A program made the translations under genes and the position numbers. Under the pieces are notes generated by a model. It did not search any database, was not told where the DNA came from, and was given only the letters and a program-made list of their open reading frames with translations. A stretch of 64,000 nt of DNA from Halanaerobium sp964649895. Lineage in GTDB: Bacteria > Bacillota > Halanaerobiia > Halanaerobiales > Halanaerobiaceae. Positions within the stretch are counted from its first letter, which is position 1, and each line of letters begins with the position of its first letter. Shown in pieces: positions 17,420 through 26,290 of the stretch. The stretch lies in NCBI GenBank assembly GCA_964649895.1, contig CAZYRX010000003.1, positions 30,856 through 94,855 on the forward strand. The letters run 5' to 3'.

Positions 17420-17857
17420 ATGCCAACTGTTAAATTTTCAGTTAGTGCCAAAAGCGAAAATCCAACAAAGGTAGTTGCAAAAACTGAATCAGGATTTGAA
17501 ATCATTGTTGATGAACCAGAAAATATGGGAGGAACAAATGATGGTGCAAGTCCTGTAGATTATGTTATAGCTGCACTTTCTGGATGTTTAAATGTAGTGG
17601 GACACCTAGTAGCAAAAGAGATGGGAATTGAACTTAAAGGACTTTCTATTGATATCAGCGGGGAATTAGATCCTGCTAAATTCATGGGCAAGTCAGATGA
17701 AGTCAGAGCTGGTTATCAGTCAATCAATGTTGAAATTGATGCCGACTGTGATGCAGAGCAGGATGTACTTGATGAATGGTTAGAAGCTGTTGAAAGCAGA
17801 TGTCCTGTTAGTGATAATCTGGCAAATGAAACTCCTGTTAATATCAGTGTAAAATAA
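17420..17857 (+). CDS. OsmC/Ohr-family protein
   Basis: 145-aa thiol protein of the OsmC family, which reduces organic or fatty-acid hydroperoxides in the cytosol. The two redox cysteines are in AALSGCLNVVGHL (about 52) and SRCPVSDNLANETPV (about 130), the normal positions, so it should be active. The start is ATG 17420; an earlier ATG at 17411 touches the ribosome site TTAGGAGG and cannot be used well. Single gene closed by a strong terminator. In an anaerobe it probably has a protective role against oxidants (family inference). Confidence 0.88.
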   Translation: MPTVKFSVSAKSENPTKVVAKTESGFEIIVDEPENMGGTNDGASPVDYVIAALSGCLNVVGHLVAKEMGIELKGLSIDISGELDPAKFMGKSDEVRAGYQSINVEIDADCDAEQDVLDEWLEAVESRCPVSDNLANETPVNISVK

Positions 17858-17895
17858 TAAAATGTGTAATTAAATTTAAATATCTAATGAACTAC

Positions 17896-17932
17896 AAAAG
17901 CTCTGCTGAAAAAATCAACTGCAGAGCTTTTT
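17896..17932 (+). terminator. Rho-independent terminator after OsmC-like gene
   Basis: 11-bp perfect stem AAAAGCTCTGC / GCAGAGCTTTT with a 14-nt loop. With A-runs on one side and T-runs on the other it can also stop minus-strand transcripts. Confidence 0.88.
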
Positions 17933-18013
17933 AAATTACCTAATTATGGTTCTCCCACAAAAAGAACATCTTGAGCTTTTTGTGTTCGAAGCAATTATAT
18001 TTTTTTTAAATCT

Positions 18014-18439
18014 TTATTCATTATTTTCTTCCTCAACAAGCATTTTTCCGCCACCAGTATAACTCTTTTCTGGAAAGATAACTCTTACCTGATAGGGGAA
18101 AACCTCCCCACTCATAGTATCTTTATACTGTTTTTTCATTATTATAAGCTGGAAAGGAATAACTTCATTTTCTACATAATAAATTCTATCTTCACCATCT
18201 GGACCCAGCCAAATATCATCGACAGGTACTTTGATCTCCATTTCTCCATTGTGATTTACAAATTTAATGGACTCATCCCGACTAAGCTCTATTAACCAGC
18301 CCGGTTCATTACCAACTGCGCGGAATACTATTCCCTCTTCTCTGGCTTTTTCCCAGGGGTCAACCTGAGCAGCAGCACCAAGAGTAAATATAAGCACAAA
18401 TAATAAAAATGGGATTACAAATATCAAATTTTTCTTCAA
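18014..18439 (-). CDS. Exported protein with GNEPGW motif (COG3650-like)
   Basis: 141 aa with an N-terminal signal peptide (MKKNLIFVIPFLLFVLIF, cut near GAAAQ). The mature part carries FRAVGNEPGWLIELSRDESIKF, a pattern seen in uncharacterised exported proteins of the COG3650/META-like type, and a closing YTGGGKMLVEEEN. No cysteine follows the signal, so it is not a lipoprotein. Starts at TTG 18439 behind GAGGAGGAGAGG. No catalytic residues are evident and the function is unknown. It is 30 bp downstream of the methyltransferase gene and probably cotranscribed with it. Confidence 0.6.
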   Translation of the reverse strand: MKKNLIFVIPFLLFVLIFTLGAAAQVDPWEKAREEGIVFRAVGNEPGWLIELSRDESIKFVNHNGEMEIKVPVDDIWLGPDGEDRIYYVENEVIPFQLIIMKKQYKDTMSGEVFPYQVRVIFPEKSYTGGGKMLVEEENNE

Positions 18440-18469
18440 GAACCTCTCCTCCTCTAGATACTTACAGTA

Positions 18470-19105
18470 TTAATTATTCTTTTTTAAAATAATATATTTT
18501 TCTTCATCTGTATAAATGATTTTCAGATTAAAATCTTCGGCTAAACTCTGAAAAGTATTAAGATTATAAAAAACAATGTGAGTTGGATCCCATTTGTACC
18601 ACCAATCAGCAAATTCTTTTGGTCCTGGATGGAAAGAGGTCATTATAGCTAAATAACCACCAGCTTTAAGATGAGATGTAAGGAATTCCATCTCTTTTCT
18701 CGGTTCGGAAAAATGCTCAAATACTTCAGTTGAGGTAATTAAATCATATTTTTTGTTTTCATAAACTCTTTCTGGATAAAAATAAGGATCATATTTATCA
18801 ACCTGATAATCCTCTCTTTTAAGCAGATCAGCAAGCACCGGACCCGGACCACAACCAAATTCCAAAACTTCATCTACATCTTCAATAAAAGGAAAAACAC
18901 TTTCTTCAAGAAAATCTTCGAACATTTTTACATAGCCATCATTCTGTTGAGTATTGTCATGATCCTCATATCTCTCTTTTTCTTCTTTCTGAGTTACAAT
19001 TTCATTTTTTTCTATGAAAATGGCCTCACAATCATTACAGTAATAATATCTTTTATCTAAATCCAAAACACTTAAATTCTGACTTTTACAGACTCTACAA
19101 TACAA
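18470..19105 (-). CDS. Class I SAM-dependent methyltransferase with N-terminal zinc ribbon
   Basis: 211 aa. Residues 1-28 form a zinc ribbon (CRVCKSQN ... YYYCNDCEAIF; two CxxC pairs). The rest is a Rossmann methyltransferase of the Methyltransf_23 type: VLEFGCGPGPVLADLL (SAM motif I, about 80), TSTEVFEHFSEPRKEMEFL (about 115) and LKAGGYLAIMTSFH (about 145). Such ribbon-fused enzymes often modify small molecules or sugars; the substrate cannot be told. Start TTG 19105 with GGAGTGAAATATT. Reads toward the exported protein gene. Confidence 0.8.
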   Translation of the reverse strand: MYCRVCKSQNLSVLDLDKRYYYCNDCEAIFIEKNEIVTQKEEKERYEDHDNTQQNDGYVKMFEDFLEESVFPFIEDVDEVLEFGCGPGPVLADLLKREDYQVDKYDPYFYPERVYENKKYDLITSTEVFEHFSEPRKEMEFLTSHLKAGGYLAIMTSFHPGPKEFADWWYKWDPTHIVFYNLNTFQSLAEDFNLKIIYTDEEKYIILKKNN

Positions 19106-19188
19106 AATATTTCACTCCAATATAAAAATCTCTTTTCTAATTAATATTTACCTTCTCTACTTTATTATTATATTACAGCAGCCTGAGG

Positions 19189-19668
19189 TTAGAGATGATA
19201 GGGTTCATTACTGTTAATTTTAAAAGCCCTGTAAATTTGTTCAAGCAAAATCAATCTGATCATCTGATGGGTAAATGTCATATGAGACAATGAAAGTCTG
19301 TAATCTGCTTTTTGCAGAATAAAATCGCTTAAACCTGTAGCCCCACCAATTATAAATGTGAGTGAACTAAAGGATTTAAGCTGCAGGTTCCTAATTGATT
19401 TTGCAAAACCGGTTGAGCGCATTGGTTTCCCTTTAACATCCAGAGCAAATACATAACTTCTTTCAGGTATTTTTTCTGCAATACGACTTCCTTCGATTTC
19501 TTGAAGTTTCTCTATATCTTTTTGTGAGGGATTTTTAGCCAAATGTTCAGCTTCAACCTCAATTATATTTAAATTGCAGAACCTCTGCAGTCTTTTCTTG
19601 TATTCTTCCAGTGCTGGTTCTAAAAATGATGATTTTAATTTACCAACAGTAATAATATTTATATCCAT
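19189..19668 (-). CDS. rlmH: 23S rRNA (pseudouridine1915-N3)-methyltransferase
   Basis: SPOUT-class methyltransferase that methylates pseudouridine 1915 in helix 69 of 23S rRNA. 159 aa, exactly the family length. Motifs: ITVGKLKSSFLEPALEEY at the start, LDVKGKPMRSTGFAK (about 83), FIIGGATGLSD (SAM knot, about 108) and the closing LLEQIYRAFKINSNEPYHL, where most members have GxPYHK. Starts 2 bases after the WalJ-like gene; last gene of the metG-rex-walJ-rlmH run. Confidence 0.95.
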   Translation of the reverse strand: MDINIITVGKLKSSFLEPALEEYKKRLQRFCNLNIIEVEAEHLAKNPSQKDIEKLQEIEGSRIAEKIPERSYVFALDVKGKPMRSTGFAKSIRNLQLKSFSSLTFIIGGATGLSDFILQKADYRLSLSHMTFTHQMIRLILLEQIYRAFKINSNEPYHL

Positions 19669-19670
19669 CT

Positions 19671-20519
19671 TTAATTTTCACCATCAAATTCATTTTTGGC
19701 ATTTTCTCTCTGCTTTTTTCTGCTTTCTCTGTCAAGTTTAATGATCGGGCCAGGTTCGTCCTGAGATGCACATCCTAATCGTAGATCTCTCCCCACTTTA
19801 TATCCTGTTTCTGTTAATATATTATTAACCGTAATATAAGCTACCTTTGGATTATTATTTTCCTGGCTTAGGTGAGCAAGCAGAACAGTTGGAAAATTAT
19901 CATCTAATAGTTCTGGCAGGATTTTTGCTGCAGCATCATTTGAGAGATGACCTTCTTTACCTTTTATTCTATTTTTAAGAAAATAAGGATAACTACCTGT
20001 CATCAGCATCTCAAGATCATGATTTGATTCCAAGACAAATAAATCTGCACCGCTGATTTTTTCAATCACTTCATTTTTCATGATTCCTGTATCAGTAGCA
20101 AGTACTATCTTCTGATCGCCTGCCCTACAGATATAGCCTACAGGTTCTTCAGCATCATGAGAGATTGCATATGGACTAAAAGCCAGATCACCGATCATAA
20201 AATCTCCACTGAAAATCTGACAGTTTTCTGTTTTTATTTTGCCCAGCTTTTTCTCTGATCCAGACCAGGTACCCTGATTTGCATAAATGGGTATATTATA
20301 TCTGCGTGATAATACTCCTACACCTTTAATATGATCACTATGTTCGTGCGTAACTAAAATGGCATTAATTGAAGCTGGATCAATATCTCTAATTTTCATT
20401 CTTCTTTCCAGTTCTTTACCACTTAAACCCGCATCAATTAAAACAGAATATGCTCCAGCTCTGATATATACTGCATTACCATCACTACCACTGGACAAAA
20501 CAGCTGCTTCTATTTTCAA
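19671..20519 (-). CDS. Metallo-beta-lactamase-fold hydrolase, WalJ/YycJ-like
   Basis: 282 aa. The metal-binding motif THEHSDHIKG (about 57-66), DTGIM (about 142), an SNDAAAKIL segment and LLAHLSQENN near residue 222 give the full set of ligands, so it is an active zinc or iron hydrolase. The family member YycJ/WalJ is a 5'-3' exonuclease linked to the WalRK system and DNA repair. It starts at TTG 20519, 3 bases after rex with GGAAGTG upstream, and is followed by rlmH, a pairing common in Firmicutes. A 30-residue Lys/Arg/Glu-rich tail extends past the domain. Confidence 0.87.
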   Translation of the reverse strand: MKIEAAVLSSGSDGNAVYIRAGAYSVLIDAGLSGKELERRMKIRDIDPASINAILVTHEHSDHIKGVGVLSRRYNIPIYANQGTWSGSEKKLGKIKTENCQIFSGDFMIGDLAFSPYAISHDAEEPVGYICRAGDQKIVLATDTGIMKNEVIEKISGADLFVLESNHDLEMLMTGSYPYFLKNRIKGKEGHLSNDAAAKILPELLDDNFPTVLLAHLSQENNNPKVAYITVNNILTETGYKVGRDLRLGCASQDEPGPIIKLDRESRKKQRENAKNEFDGEN

Positions 20520-20522
20520 GAT

Positions 20523-21170
20523 TTACACTTCCATTTCTTCCTGCCAGCTCAAATGATAAATAAGGCTAACAATTCCAACAGCCAGATCTTCATTTTTTAC
20601 TGAGACATTTTCTGGAACATAGAGCCTTGTGGGTGCAAAATTCCAGATTGCCTTAATACCAGCATCAACCATCAGATCGGCAACTTCCTGAGCCGCATCT
20701 GCAGGAACAGATATAATACCCAATTTAATGTCATCTTTACTTACCAAATCTTTTAATTCCTGTATGCTCTCAACTTCTTTATCATTAATTAAATTACCTA
20801 TTTTATCAAGATCATTATCAAAAACATGACTGATTTCCAGACCCATCATGGAAAAACTTCCATAATTAACCAGGGCCCTACCCAAGTTTCCTGCACCAAC
20901 CAGGATTGACTTCCATGTCCTATCAACACCTAGTATCTTACCAACTGATCTTTTTAAATCATTAACATTATAGCCGACTCCGCGTCTACCAAATTCCCCA
21001 TAATAAGAGAGGTCTTTTCGCACTTGAGTTGAAGGAATATCGAGTTTTCCCCCTAAATCTTTAGATGAAACAACATCTACATCTTCAAATGTGTCCATTT
21101 TATCAAGACATCTGTAATACAGAGGTAGTCTTTCTATTGTTGCTCTCGGTATTTTTTCTCTATCTTTCAT
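20523..21170 (-). CDS. rex: Redox-sensing transcriptional repressor Rex
   Basis: Represses fermentation and anaerobic genes and leaves DNA when the NADH/NAD ratio rises. 215 aa: N-terminal winged helix (IPRATIERLPLYYRCL, about 6-21; VDVVSSKDLGGKLDIPSTQVRKDLSYYGEFGRRGVGY, about 32-68) and a Rossmann domain (LVGAGNLGRALVNY, about 90), with the domain-swapped C-terminal helix LVSLIYHLSWQEE. Start ATG 21170 behind GGGAGGGATCATT. Sites resembling its known operator lie before the formate dehydrogenase gene in this window (39491-39512 and 39605-39622). Confidence 0.96.
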   Translation of the reverse strand: MKDREKIPRATIERLPLYYRCLDKMDTFEDVDVVSSKDLGGKLDIPSTQVRKDLSYYGEFGRRGVGYNVNDLKRSVGKILGVDRTWKSILVGAGNLGRALVNYGSFSMMGLEISHVFDNDLDKIGNLINDKEVESIQELKDLVSKDDIKLGIISVPADAAQEVADLMVDAGIKAIWNFAPTRLYVPENVSVKNEDLAVGIVSLIYHLSWQEEMEV

Positions 21171-21192
21171 AATGATCCCTCCCGAAAAATAT

Positions 21193-23160
21193 TTATTTTA
21201 CCTGACTTCCGTTCGCAATATCATCACTGACTGTCGATAATACCATCTTACCTTCTGGGCCTGAAGCTGCTAAAATCATTCCCTCAGATTTCACACCAAA
21301 AATTGTAGCCGGTTCTAGATTAGCCACAACAAGAATTTTTCTGCCGATTATATCTTCTGCTGCAAAATGCTGAGAAATCCCAGCTACCAGCTGTCTTTCC
21401 TCCAGCCCTATATGGACCTGAAGTTTTAGTAATTTGTCGCTTCCTTCAATTTTCTCTGCTTCCAGAATTTCTGCAACTCTTATATCTGCATTCATAAATT
21501 CTTCAAATGTAATTCTGTTTTTAATCTCTACCAGATCCATTTCAGAATCCTCCTCATTATTCTTTTCTTCTTCTTTTTCTGCTTCTTTTCTTGCTTCGAC
21601 CTTTTCGAAATATTCTTCTAGATCGATTCGTGGGAAAATTGGATCTCCATTGATTACCTTTACACCTGTTTTCAATCCACCCCAATTTGCATCTTCCCAG
21701 TCTGCATTTCTAATACCATCAAGTTGAGCGATCTGTTCACCAATTTTTTCGGGGGTGTCAGTTAAAAATGGCTTTAACATTACGGCAGTAATCCTGAGTG
21801 CCTCAAGCAAGTTATAAAGCACTGTCTTCAGTCTCGGCTTTTTACTTTCATCCCGGCCCAGTATCCAGGGAGTTGTCTGGTCAATATATTTATTGGTCCT
21901 GCGTACAAAATTCCATATTTTTTCTAAAGCTACAGTATATTTAAGCTTTTCCATTTCTTTTTCAACATCTGATTTAGTGGTCTGAGCTAAATTAATCAAT
22001 TCTTTATCTATTTCTTCTTTTTCTTCGACCTCAGGTATTACACTGTCAAGGTACTGTTCTACCATAGAAACCGTTCGATTTAGCAGATTACCTAAATCAT
22101 TTGCAAGGTCAGAATTTATTCTCTGAATCAAAGCTTCTGTAGAATAAGTTCCATCTGTACCAAATGCCACCTCTCTTAATAGATAATAGCGAATTGCATC
22201 TCTACCAAAATCTTCAATTAAAACCACAGGATCTACAACATTACCCTTTGATTTTGACATTTTACCAGTTTCGCTTAAAAGCCAACCATGGCCAAATACC
22301 TGTTTTGGCAGATCAAGCTCAAGTGCCATTAAAATTATCGGCCAGATAACTGTATGAAAACGCAAAATATCTTTACCAACCAGGTGGAGATCAGCAGGCC
22401 AGTAATGTTCAAATTTATCCTGCTCTGTTTTATAGCCAATTGCTGTAATATAATTGCTGAGTGCATCTATCCAAACATAAATTACATGATTATCATCAAT
22501 CGGAACAGGTACTCCCCAGTCAAATGTAGTTCTAGAAACACTTAAATCATCAAGGCCATTTTCAATGAAATTAATCATCTCATTGCGCCTGCTTTCTGGT
22601 TCAATAAATTGTGGATGTTCTTTTATATGTTCTAAAAGACGATCTGCATATTTGCTCATTTTAAAGAAATAGCTTTCTTCCTCTACCCATTCAACTGGAC
22701 GATGACAGTCAGGACAAACTTTTTCTCCATCTTTTTCTTCAAGCTGTCTTTCGGTCCAGAAAGCTTCACATGGTGTACAATACCATCCTTCATATTTGTC
22801 TTTGTAAATATCACCTTTATCATAAAGTTCTTTAAATATCTCCTGTACTACTTTTTCGTGTCTCTCTTCAGTTGTTCTAATGAAATAATCATAATCTATA
22901 TCTAGTTTTTTCCAGAGTTCTTTAAATGTAGCTACAATTTGATCTACATATTCTTTGGTATCTTTACCTGCTGCCTCTGCTTTTCTTTCGATCTTTTGCC
23001 CGTGTTCATCAGATCCGGTTAAAAACATCGTGTCATAACCCTGCATTTTTTTGTAGCGGGCAATAGTATCTGCTGCCACCGTAGTATAGGCATGCCCAAT
23101 ATGTAGTTTATCACTTGGATAGTAAATAGGTGTTGTTACATAATAAGTATCTTTACTCAA
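21193..23160 (-). CDS. metG: Methionyl-tRNA synthetase
   Basis: Charges tRNA-Met. About 655 aa: class I catalytic core with KLHIGHAYTT (HIGH, about 20), a four-cysteine zinc knuckle (CTPCEAF ... CPDCHRP, about 125-150), KMSKSKGNVVDP (about 299), an anticodon-binding helical domain, an acidic linker (EEKNNEEDSEMD) and a C-terminal EMAP-type tRNA-binding domain (EEFMNADIRVAEILEAE, about 550-655). The likely start is TTG 23160 (LSKDTYYVTTPIYYP), nine bases after AGGAAGG; the ATG nine bases earlier touches that site, and an ATG 30 codons upstream lies in AT-rich non-family sequence. Confidence 0.95.
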   Translation of the reverse strand: MSKDTYYVTTPIYYPSDKLHIGHAYTTVAADTIARYKKMQGYDTMFLTGSDEHGQKIERKAEAAGKDTKEYVDQIVATFKELWKKLDIDYDYFIRTTEERHEKVVQEIFKELYDKGDIYKDKYEGWYCTPCEAFWTERQLEEKDGEKVCPDCHRPVEWVEEESYFFKMSKYADRLLEHIKEHPQFIEPESRRNEMINFIENGLDDLSVSRTTFDWGVPVPIDDNHVIYVWIDALSNYITAIGYKTEQDKFEHYWPADLHLVGKDILRFHTVIWPIILMALELDLPKQVFGHGWLLSETGKMSKSKGNVVDPVVLIEDFGRDAIRYYLLREVAFGTDGTYSTEALIQRINSDLANDLGNLLNRTVSMVEQYLDSVIPEVEEKEEIDKELINLAQTTKSDVEKEMEKLKYTVALEKIWNFVRRTNKYIDQTTPWILGRDESKKPRLKTVLYNLLEALRITAVMLKPFLTDTPEKIGEQIAQLDGIRNADWEDANWGGLKTGVKVINGDPIFPRIDLEEYFEKVEARKEAEKEEEKNNEEDSEMDLVEIKNRITFEEFMNADIRVAEILEAEKIEGSDKLLKLQVHIGLEERQLVAGISQHFAAEDIIGRKILVVANLEPATIFGVKSEGMILAASGPEGKMVLSTVSDDIANGSQVK

Positions 23161-23511
23161 ATTTATCATCCTTCCTATTTTTTTAAATAATATATGATTA
23201 TACTGCGAAATATCACGGTCTAATTCCATTAATTTATTTTTGTTTTTCAATTTTTAAATCTTTTTAAATCGTAATTTGCAGTTTTAAATTTTAAAAACTA
23301 GAGTTTCCGCAGTTTTATTATCTGAAATAACTTTATTAAATCTGAGATCTAAATCGAAATAAATCTATATAAATTGTTATAAATTCTATATTTCCTTATA
23401 TAATATATTTTGTTTACAAAATATATTATAAGAGTTAATTCACAAAATCATTTAAAAAAATAAACTAATAACAGTATCTGCTTTAATAATCCTATTCTTC
23501 TTTTTAATTCT
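23161..23511. other. AT-rich gap with a 14-bp stem between rsmI and metG
   Basis: 351 bp of very AT-rich sequence between two minus-strand genes. The only structure is a perfect 14-bp inverted repeat (23399-23412 with 23417-23430, loop TTTA), composed almost only of A and T. It is too weak and lacks a U-run for a normal terminator. B. subtilis has abrB at this place; no coding sequence is seen here. Confidence 0.55.
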
Positions 23512-24381
23512 CTAATTATGATTATCTTTATCTACCGAAATAGCTGTACCAACCTTATAAACCTCACTTTTAGGCAGATCTCTTAATTTAGCAACTTTCT
23601 TAACCGCCTGCTTTTTTGTGATCCCACTCTGCATTAGTAATTCGATGTGCTCAAGGATGGAAAGCTCTTCCCAGCCTTCACTTTCTTCTTTGATTTCTGT
23701 TCTGCCCTCTATTACAACTACAATTTCTCCTTTAATCTCCTGATTATTAAGCCTTTGATAAAGCTCTGCAGCTGTTCCATAATATTTTTCTTCATGTACC
23801 TTTGTTATTTCTCTGACAATAACAGTCTTTCTTGCAGCCATCTCTTTACTAAATTCTTTTAAATCTTTTAATGTGTTTTTTAAGCGATAGGGTGATTCAT
23901 AAAAAACTGTAGTTTTATTTTCAAGAGCCATTTCTTCTAAAAACTCTCTGCGATTATTCCCACTACGGGGAATAAATGATCTAAATACAAAAGAAGAAAT
24001 ATCGAGACCAGAAACTACTAGAGCTGCTAGAAATGCACTTGGACCGGGAATCGGTATAACTTCTATACTTTCTTGAACTGCTTCTTTTACCAGAATTTGA
24101 CCCGGATCTGAGATAACAGGCATTCCTGCATCACTGAGCAGGGCTATATTTTCCCCGGAATTTATTTTTTCTATTATTTCTCTACTTCTCTGCTGCTCAT
24201 TATGTTCATGATAAGAAAGCAATTTTTTTTCAATAGAAAAATAGTTCAAAAGTTTTCTGCTGTGACGAGTATCTTCACATGCTATTATATCAACTTCTTG
24301 TAAAACATCCAGCAGACGCTGACTGACATCAGAAAGATTACCTATTGGAGTCCCACAAATATATAGTTTGCCTTTTTCCAA
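23512..24381 (-). CDS. rsmI: 16S rRNA (cytidine1402-2'-O)-methyltransferase
   Basis: Methylates the ribose of C1402 in the 16S rRNA decoding centre. 289 aa of the tetrapyrrole methylase fold: LYICGTPIGNLSDVSQRLL (about 5-23), ACEDTRHSRKLLNYF (about 35), LSDAGMPVISDPG (about 80), IPGPSAFLAALVVSG (about 103), YESPYRLKNTL (about 150). Start is TTG 24381, directly after the yabB stop codon, with GGGGAGGATATTTAA. Last gene of the tmk-to-rsmI cluster, at its B. subtilis position (yabC). Confidence 0.95.
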   Translation of the reverse strand: MEKGKLYICGTPIGNLSDVSQRLLDVLQEVDIIACEDTRHSRKLLNYFSIEKKLLSYHEHNEQQRSREIIEKINSGENIALLSDAGMPVISDPGQILVKEAVQESIEVIPIPGPSAFLAALVVSGLDISSFVFRSFIPRSGNNRREFLEEMALENKTTVFYESPYRLKNTLKDLKEFSKEMAARKTVIVREITKVHEEKYYGTAAELYQRLNNQEIKGEIVVVIEGRTEIKEESEGWEELSILEHIELLMQSGITKKQAVKKVAKLRDLPKSEVYKVGTAISVDKDNHN

Positions 24382-25107
24382 TTAAATATCCTCCCCATAG
24401 ATCTCTTTTACTTCAGCTGTATATTCATTACTCTGCCCTTTATAAATAACTAAAACTGGTTTAATACGCAGCCCAGGATTAGCACCTTTTTTTGCTTTAA
24501 GCAAAAAGATATCGGCTTCTTTATCCAGGCGAGACTGAACAAGTCTTAGCTCTTTAGCCTGAAAATTATATTCTGAGAGCTTTTCTATAACCTCGGTCAG
24601 TCGTTCTGCTCTATAAACAATATAAAAAAGGCCTCCAAATTTTAATACATAAGCTGCAGCTCTTATCACATCTTCTATTTCTGCATGGATTTCGTGTCTA
24701 GCTGCTGCCAGATATTTATTGTCTGTAATCTGTCCCTCATTGAGAGGCAAATAGGGTGGATTAGAAACTACAACATCAAATGAACCTGCTGCAGTTATAT
24801 CTTCAAGGCTGCAGAGATCATGATTAACTATCTCTATTTTTTGCTCTAAATTATTATGCTCAACATTGCGTTCAGCAAGATCTGCAAGAGCTTTTTGAAT
24901 TTCTACACCTGTTACTTTTACACCTTCATTCTTATATGCTAAGAGAAGGGGGATAACCCCACTTCCTGTTCCCAGATCAAGTACTCTATTACCAGTTCTA
25001 AGTTTTACAAAATCAGCCAGCAATACTGAATCAGTGCCAAATTTAAAAAATCTATTATCCTGTATTATCTCTAACTCATCTTTGATTAGATAATGAATCT
25101 CTTCCAT
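24382..25107 (-). CDS. yabB: tRNA1(Val) (adenine37-N6)-methyltransferase-like protein
   Basis: SAM-dependent N6-adenine methyltransferase of 241 aa. SAM-binding VLDLGTGSGVIPLLLA (about 43) and the catalytic NPPY tetrad in VVSNPPYLPLNEG (about 115) are intact. YabB/TrmN6 proteins methylate A37 of one valine tRNA; here the role follows from family and from the conserved order yabA-yabB-rsmI. ATG 25107 has GGAGAAATAACTTA upstream and starts 4 bases after yabA. Confidence 0.87.
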   Translation of the reverse strand: MEEIHYLIKDELEIIQDNRFFKFGTDSVLLADFVKLRTGNRVLDLGTGSGVIPLLLAYKNEGVKVTGVEIQKALADLAERNVEHNNLEQKIEIVNHDLCSLEDITAAGSFDVVVSNPPYLPLNEGQITDNKYLAAARHEIHAEIEDVIRAAAYVLKFGGLFYIVYRAERLTEVIEKLSEYNFQAKELRLVQSRLDKEADIFLLKAKKGANPGLRIKPVLVIYKGQSNEYTAEVKEIYGEDI

Positions 25108-25111
25108 TAAG

Positions 25112-25432
25112 TTATTTCTCCTTACCCTGATTTTCTAACAAGTTTAAACAAAAAAGGCAGTCTCCTTTTCTTTTTTCTCCAAAACTTAAAGGACATACAT
25201 GATAACCTTCATCATAAATGTCAATCAAATTGCTGTAACCTTCTTTTTTGCGGAGTGAATCATCTGCCTGATCTTCGAAAAGAAGGCTTTTGAGTTCTTC
25301 ATTTTCTCTCTGAAGTTCTTCATTTTCTTGATAAAGTTGATAGGTTATATCCTTGAGTTTATGAAAACGAAGTGAGAGCGCCTCTATCTGTTCCTGAAAA
25401 TGGGCAAGGGTACTCAAAATTTCCTGGTCCAT
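25112..25432 (-). CDS. yabA: DNA replication initiation control protein YabA
   Basis: Small regulator that binds DnaA and DnaN and limits re-initiation of replication. 106 aa: N-terminal coiled coil (about 1-55; LYQENEELQRENEELKSLL) that tetramerises, then a C-terminal zinc domain with HVCPLSFG and DCLFCLNLL (CxxC plus upstream Cys/His). Start ATG 25432, one codon after a TTG, because GGAAGGG is then at the right distance. It lies between ricT and yabB as in B. subtilis. Confidence 0.9.
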   Translation of the reverse strand: MDQEILSTLAHFQEQIEALSLRFHKLKDITYQLYQENEELQRENEELKSLLFEDQADDSLRKKEGYSNLIDIYDEGYHVCPLSFGEKRKGDCLFCLNLLENQGKEK

Positions 25433-25453
25433 CAATTACCCTTCCTTTCAAAA

Positions 25454-26263
25454 TCAGTTAATCTCATCATAATCATCCAGATCATCTACATTAACTTCTA
25501 TATTTTCGGCTGTTCCAATATCAACCTCTACTGTATGTTTTACAAGATTGCGGTCAACAATTTTGCCTTCTCCCATCTCCAATTCTACCTTTTCGCCCAC
25601 ATTAGGCATTTCTTTTTTTAACCTGCGGTAGGTTGTTGCCTCATACTGAAGACAACACATTAGACGACCACACAAGCCAGATATTTTGGAAGGATTTAAA
25701 GAAAGATCCTGTTTTTTCGCCATTTTAATAGAAATTGGCTGAAAATCTCTTAAAAATGTTGCACAACAGATAGGTAAACCACAGGGACCAAGACCACCAA
25801 GCATTTTTGCTTCATCTCTGACACCTATCTGCCTCAGCTCTATGCGTGTCTTAAATACTGAAGCTAAATCTTTAACAAGTTCTCTAAAATCAACTCTTCC
25901 ATCTGCAGTAAAATAAAAGATAATTTTGTTATGATCAAATGTATATTCAACATCTATTAATTTCATCGGTAACCCATGTTTTTCTATTTTAGCTAAGCAA
26001 ATATCAAAAGCTTCTTCTTCAAGCCTCTGATTTTTTTCATGTTTTTCTCTATCTCTAAGTGTTGCTTTCCTGATTACATCTTTAAGTGGTGCAACTATTT
26101 CGTCTTCTGTAACTTCTTTTTTTCCAACAACTACCTCTGCATATTCTATACCCCGGGCAGTTTCGACTATTACATTATCTCCCGTTTTTATCTCTAAATC
26201 ACCAGGATCAAAGTAATAGATCTTACCGGCTTTTTTAAAACTAACTCCAACTACCGTATTCAT
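25454..26263 (-). CDS. ricT: PSP1 domain protein RicT (YaaT)
   Basis: 269 aa. Subunit of the RicA-F-T complex that in B. subtilis stimulates RNase Y-dependent mRNA processing and competence/sporulation. Cysteines that hold the Fe-S clusters in the family are visible: GGLGPCGLPICCATFL (about 151-166) and ISGLCGRLMCCLQYE (about 194-208). The PSP1 domain spans about 60-145 and is followed by a KOW-like tail. Start ATG 26263 behind GAGGTGTAAAAATAA. Neighbours holB and yabA are as in B. subtilis. Confidence 0.93.
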   Translation of the reverse strand: MNTVVGVSFKKAGKIYYFDPGDLEIKTGDNVIVETARGIEYAEVVVGKKEVTEDEIVAPLKDVIRKATLRDREKHEKNQRLEEEAFDICLAKIEKHGLPMKLIDVEYTFDHNKIIFYFTADGRVDFRELVKDLASVFKTRIELRQIGVRDEAKMLGGLGPCGLPICCATFLRDFQPISIKMAKKQDLSLNPSKISGLCGRLMCCLQYEATTYRRLKKEMPNVGEKVELEMGEGKIVDRNLVKHTVEVDIGTAENIEVNVDDLDDYDEIN

Positions 26264-26290
26264 TTATTTTTACACCTCAATTATTATCTA

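Noticed and set aside
23161..23250. Earlier start of metG at 23250.
   Set aside because: The extra 30 residues do not match the family and there is a good ribosome site only before TTG 23160.
23428..23445. TTAATTCACAAAA near 23434 as a Rex site before metG or rsmI.
   Set aside because: Only one half-site is present; the second half does not match at the required spacing.
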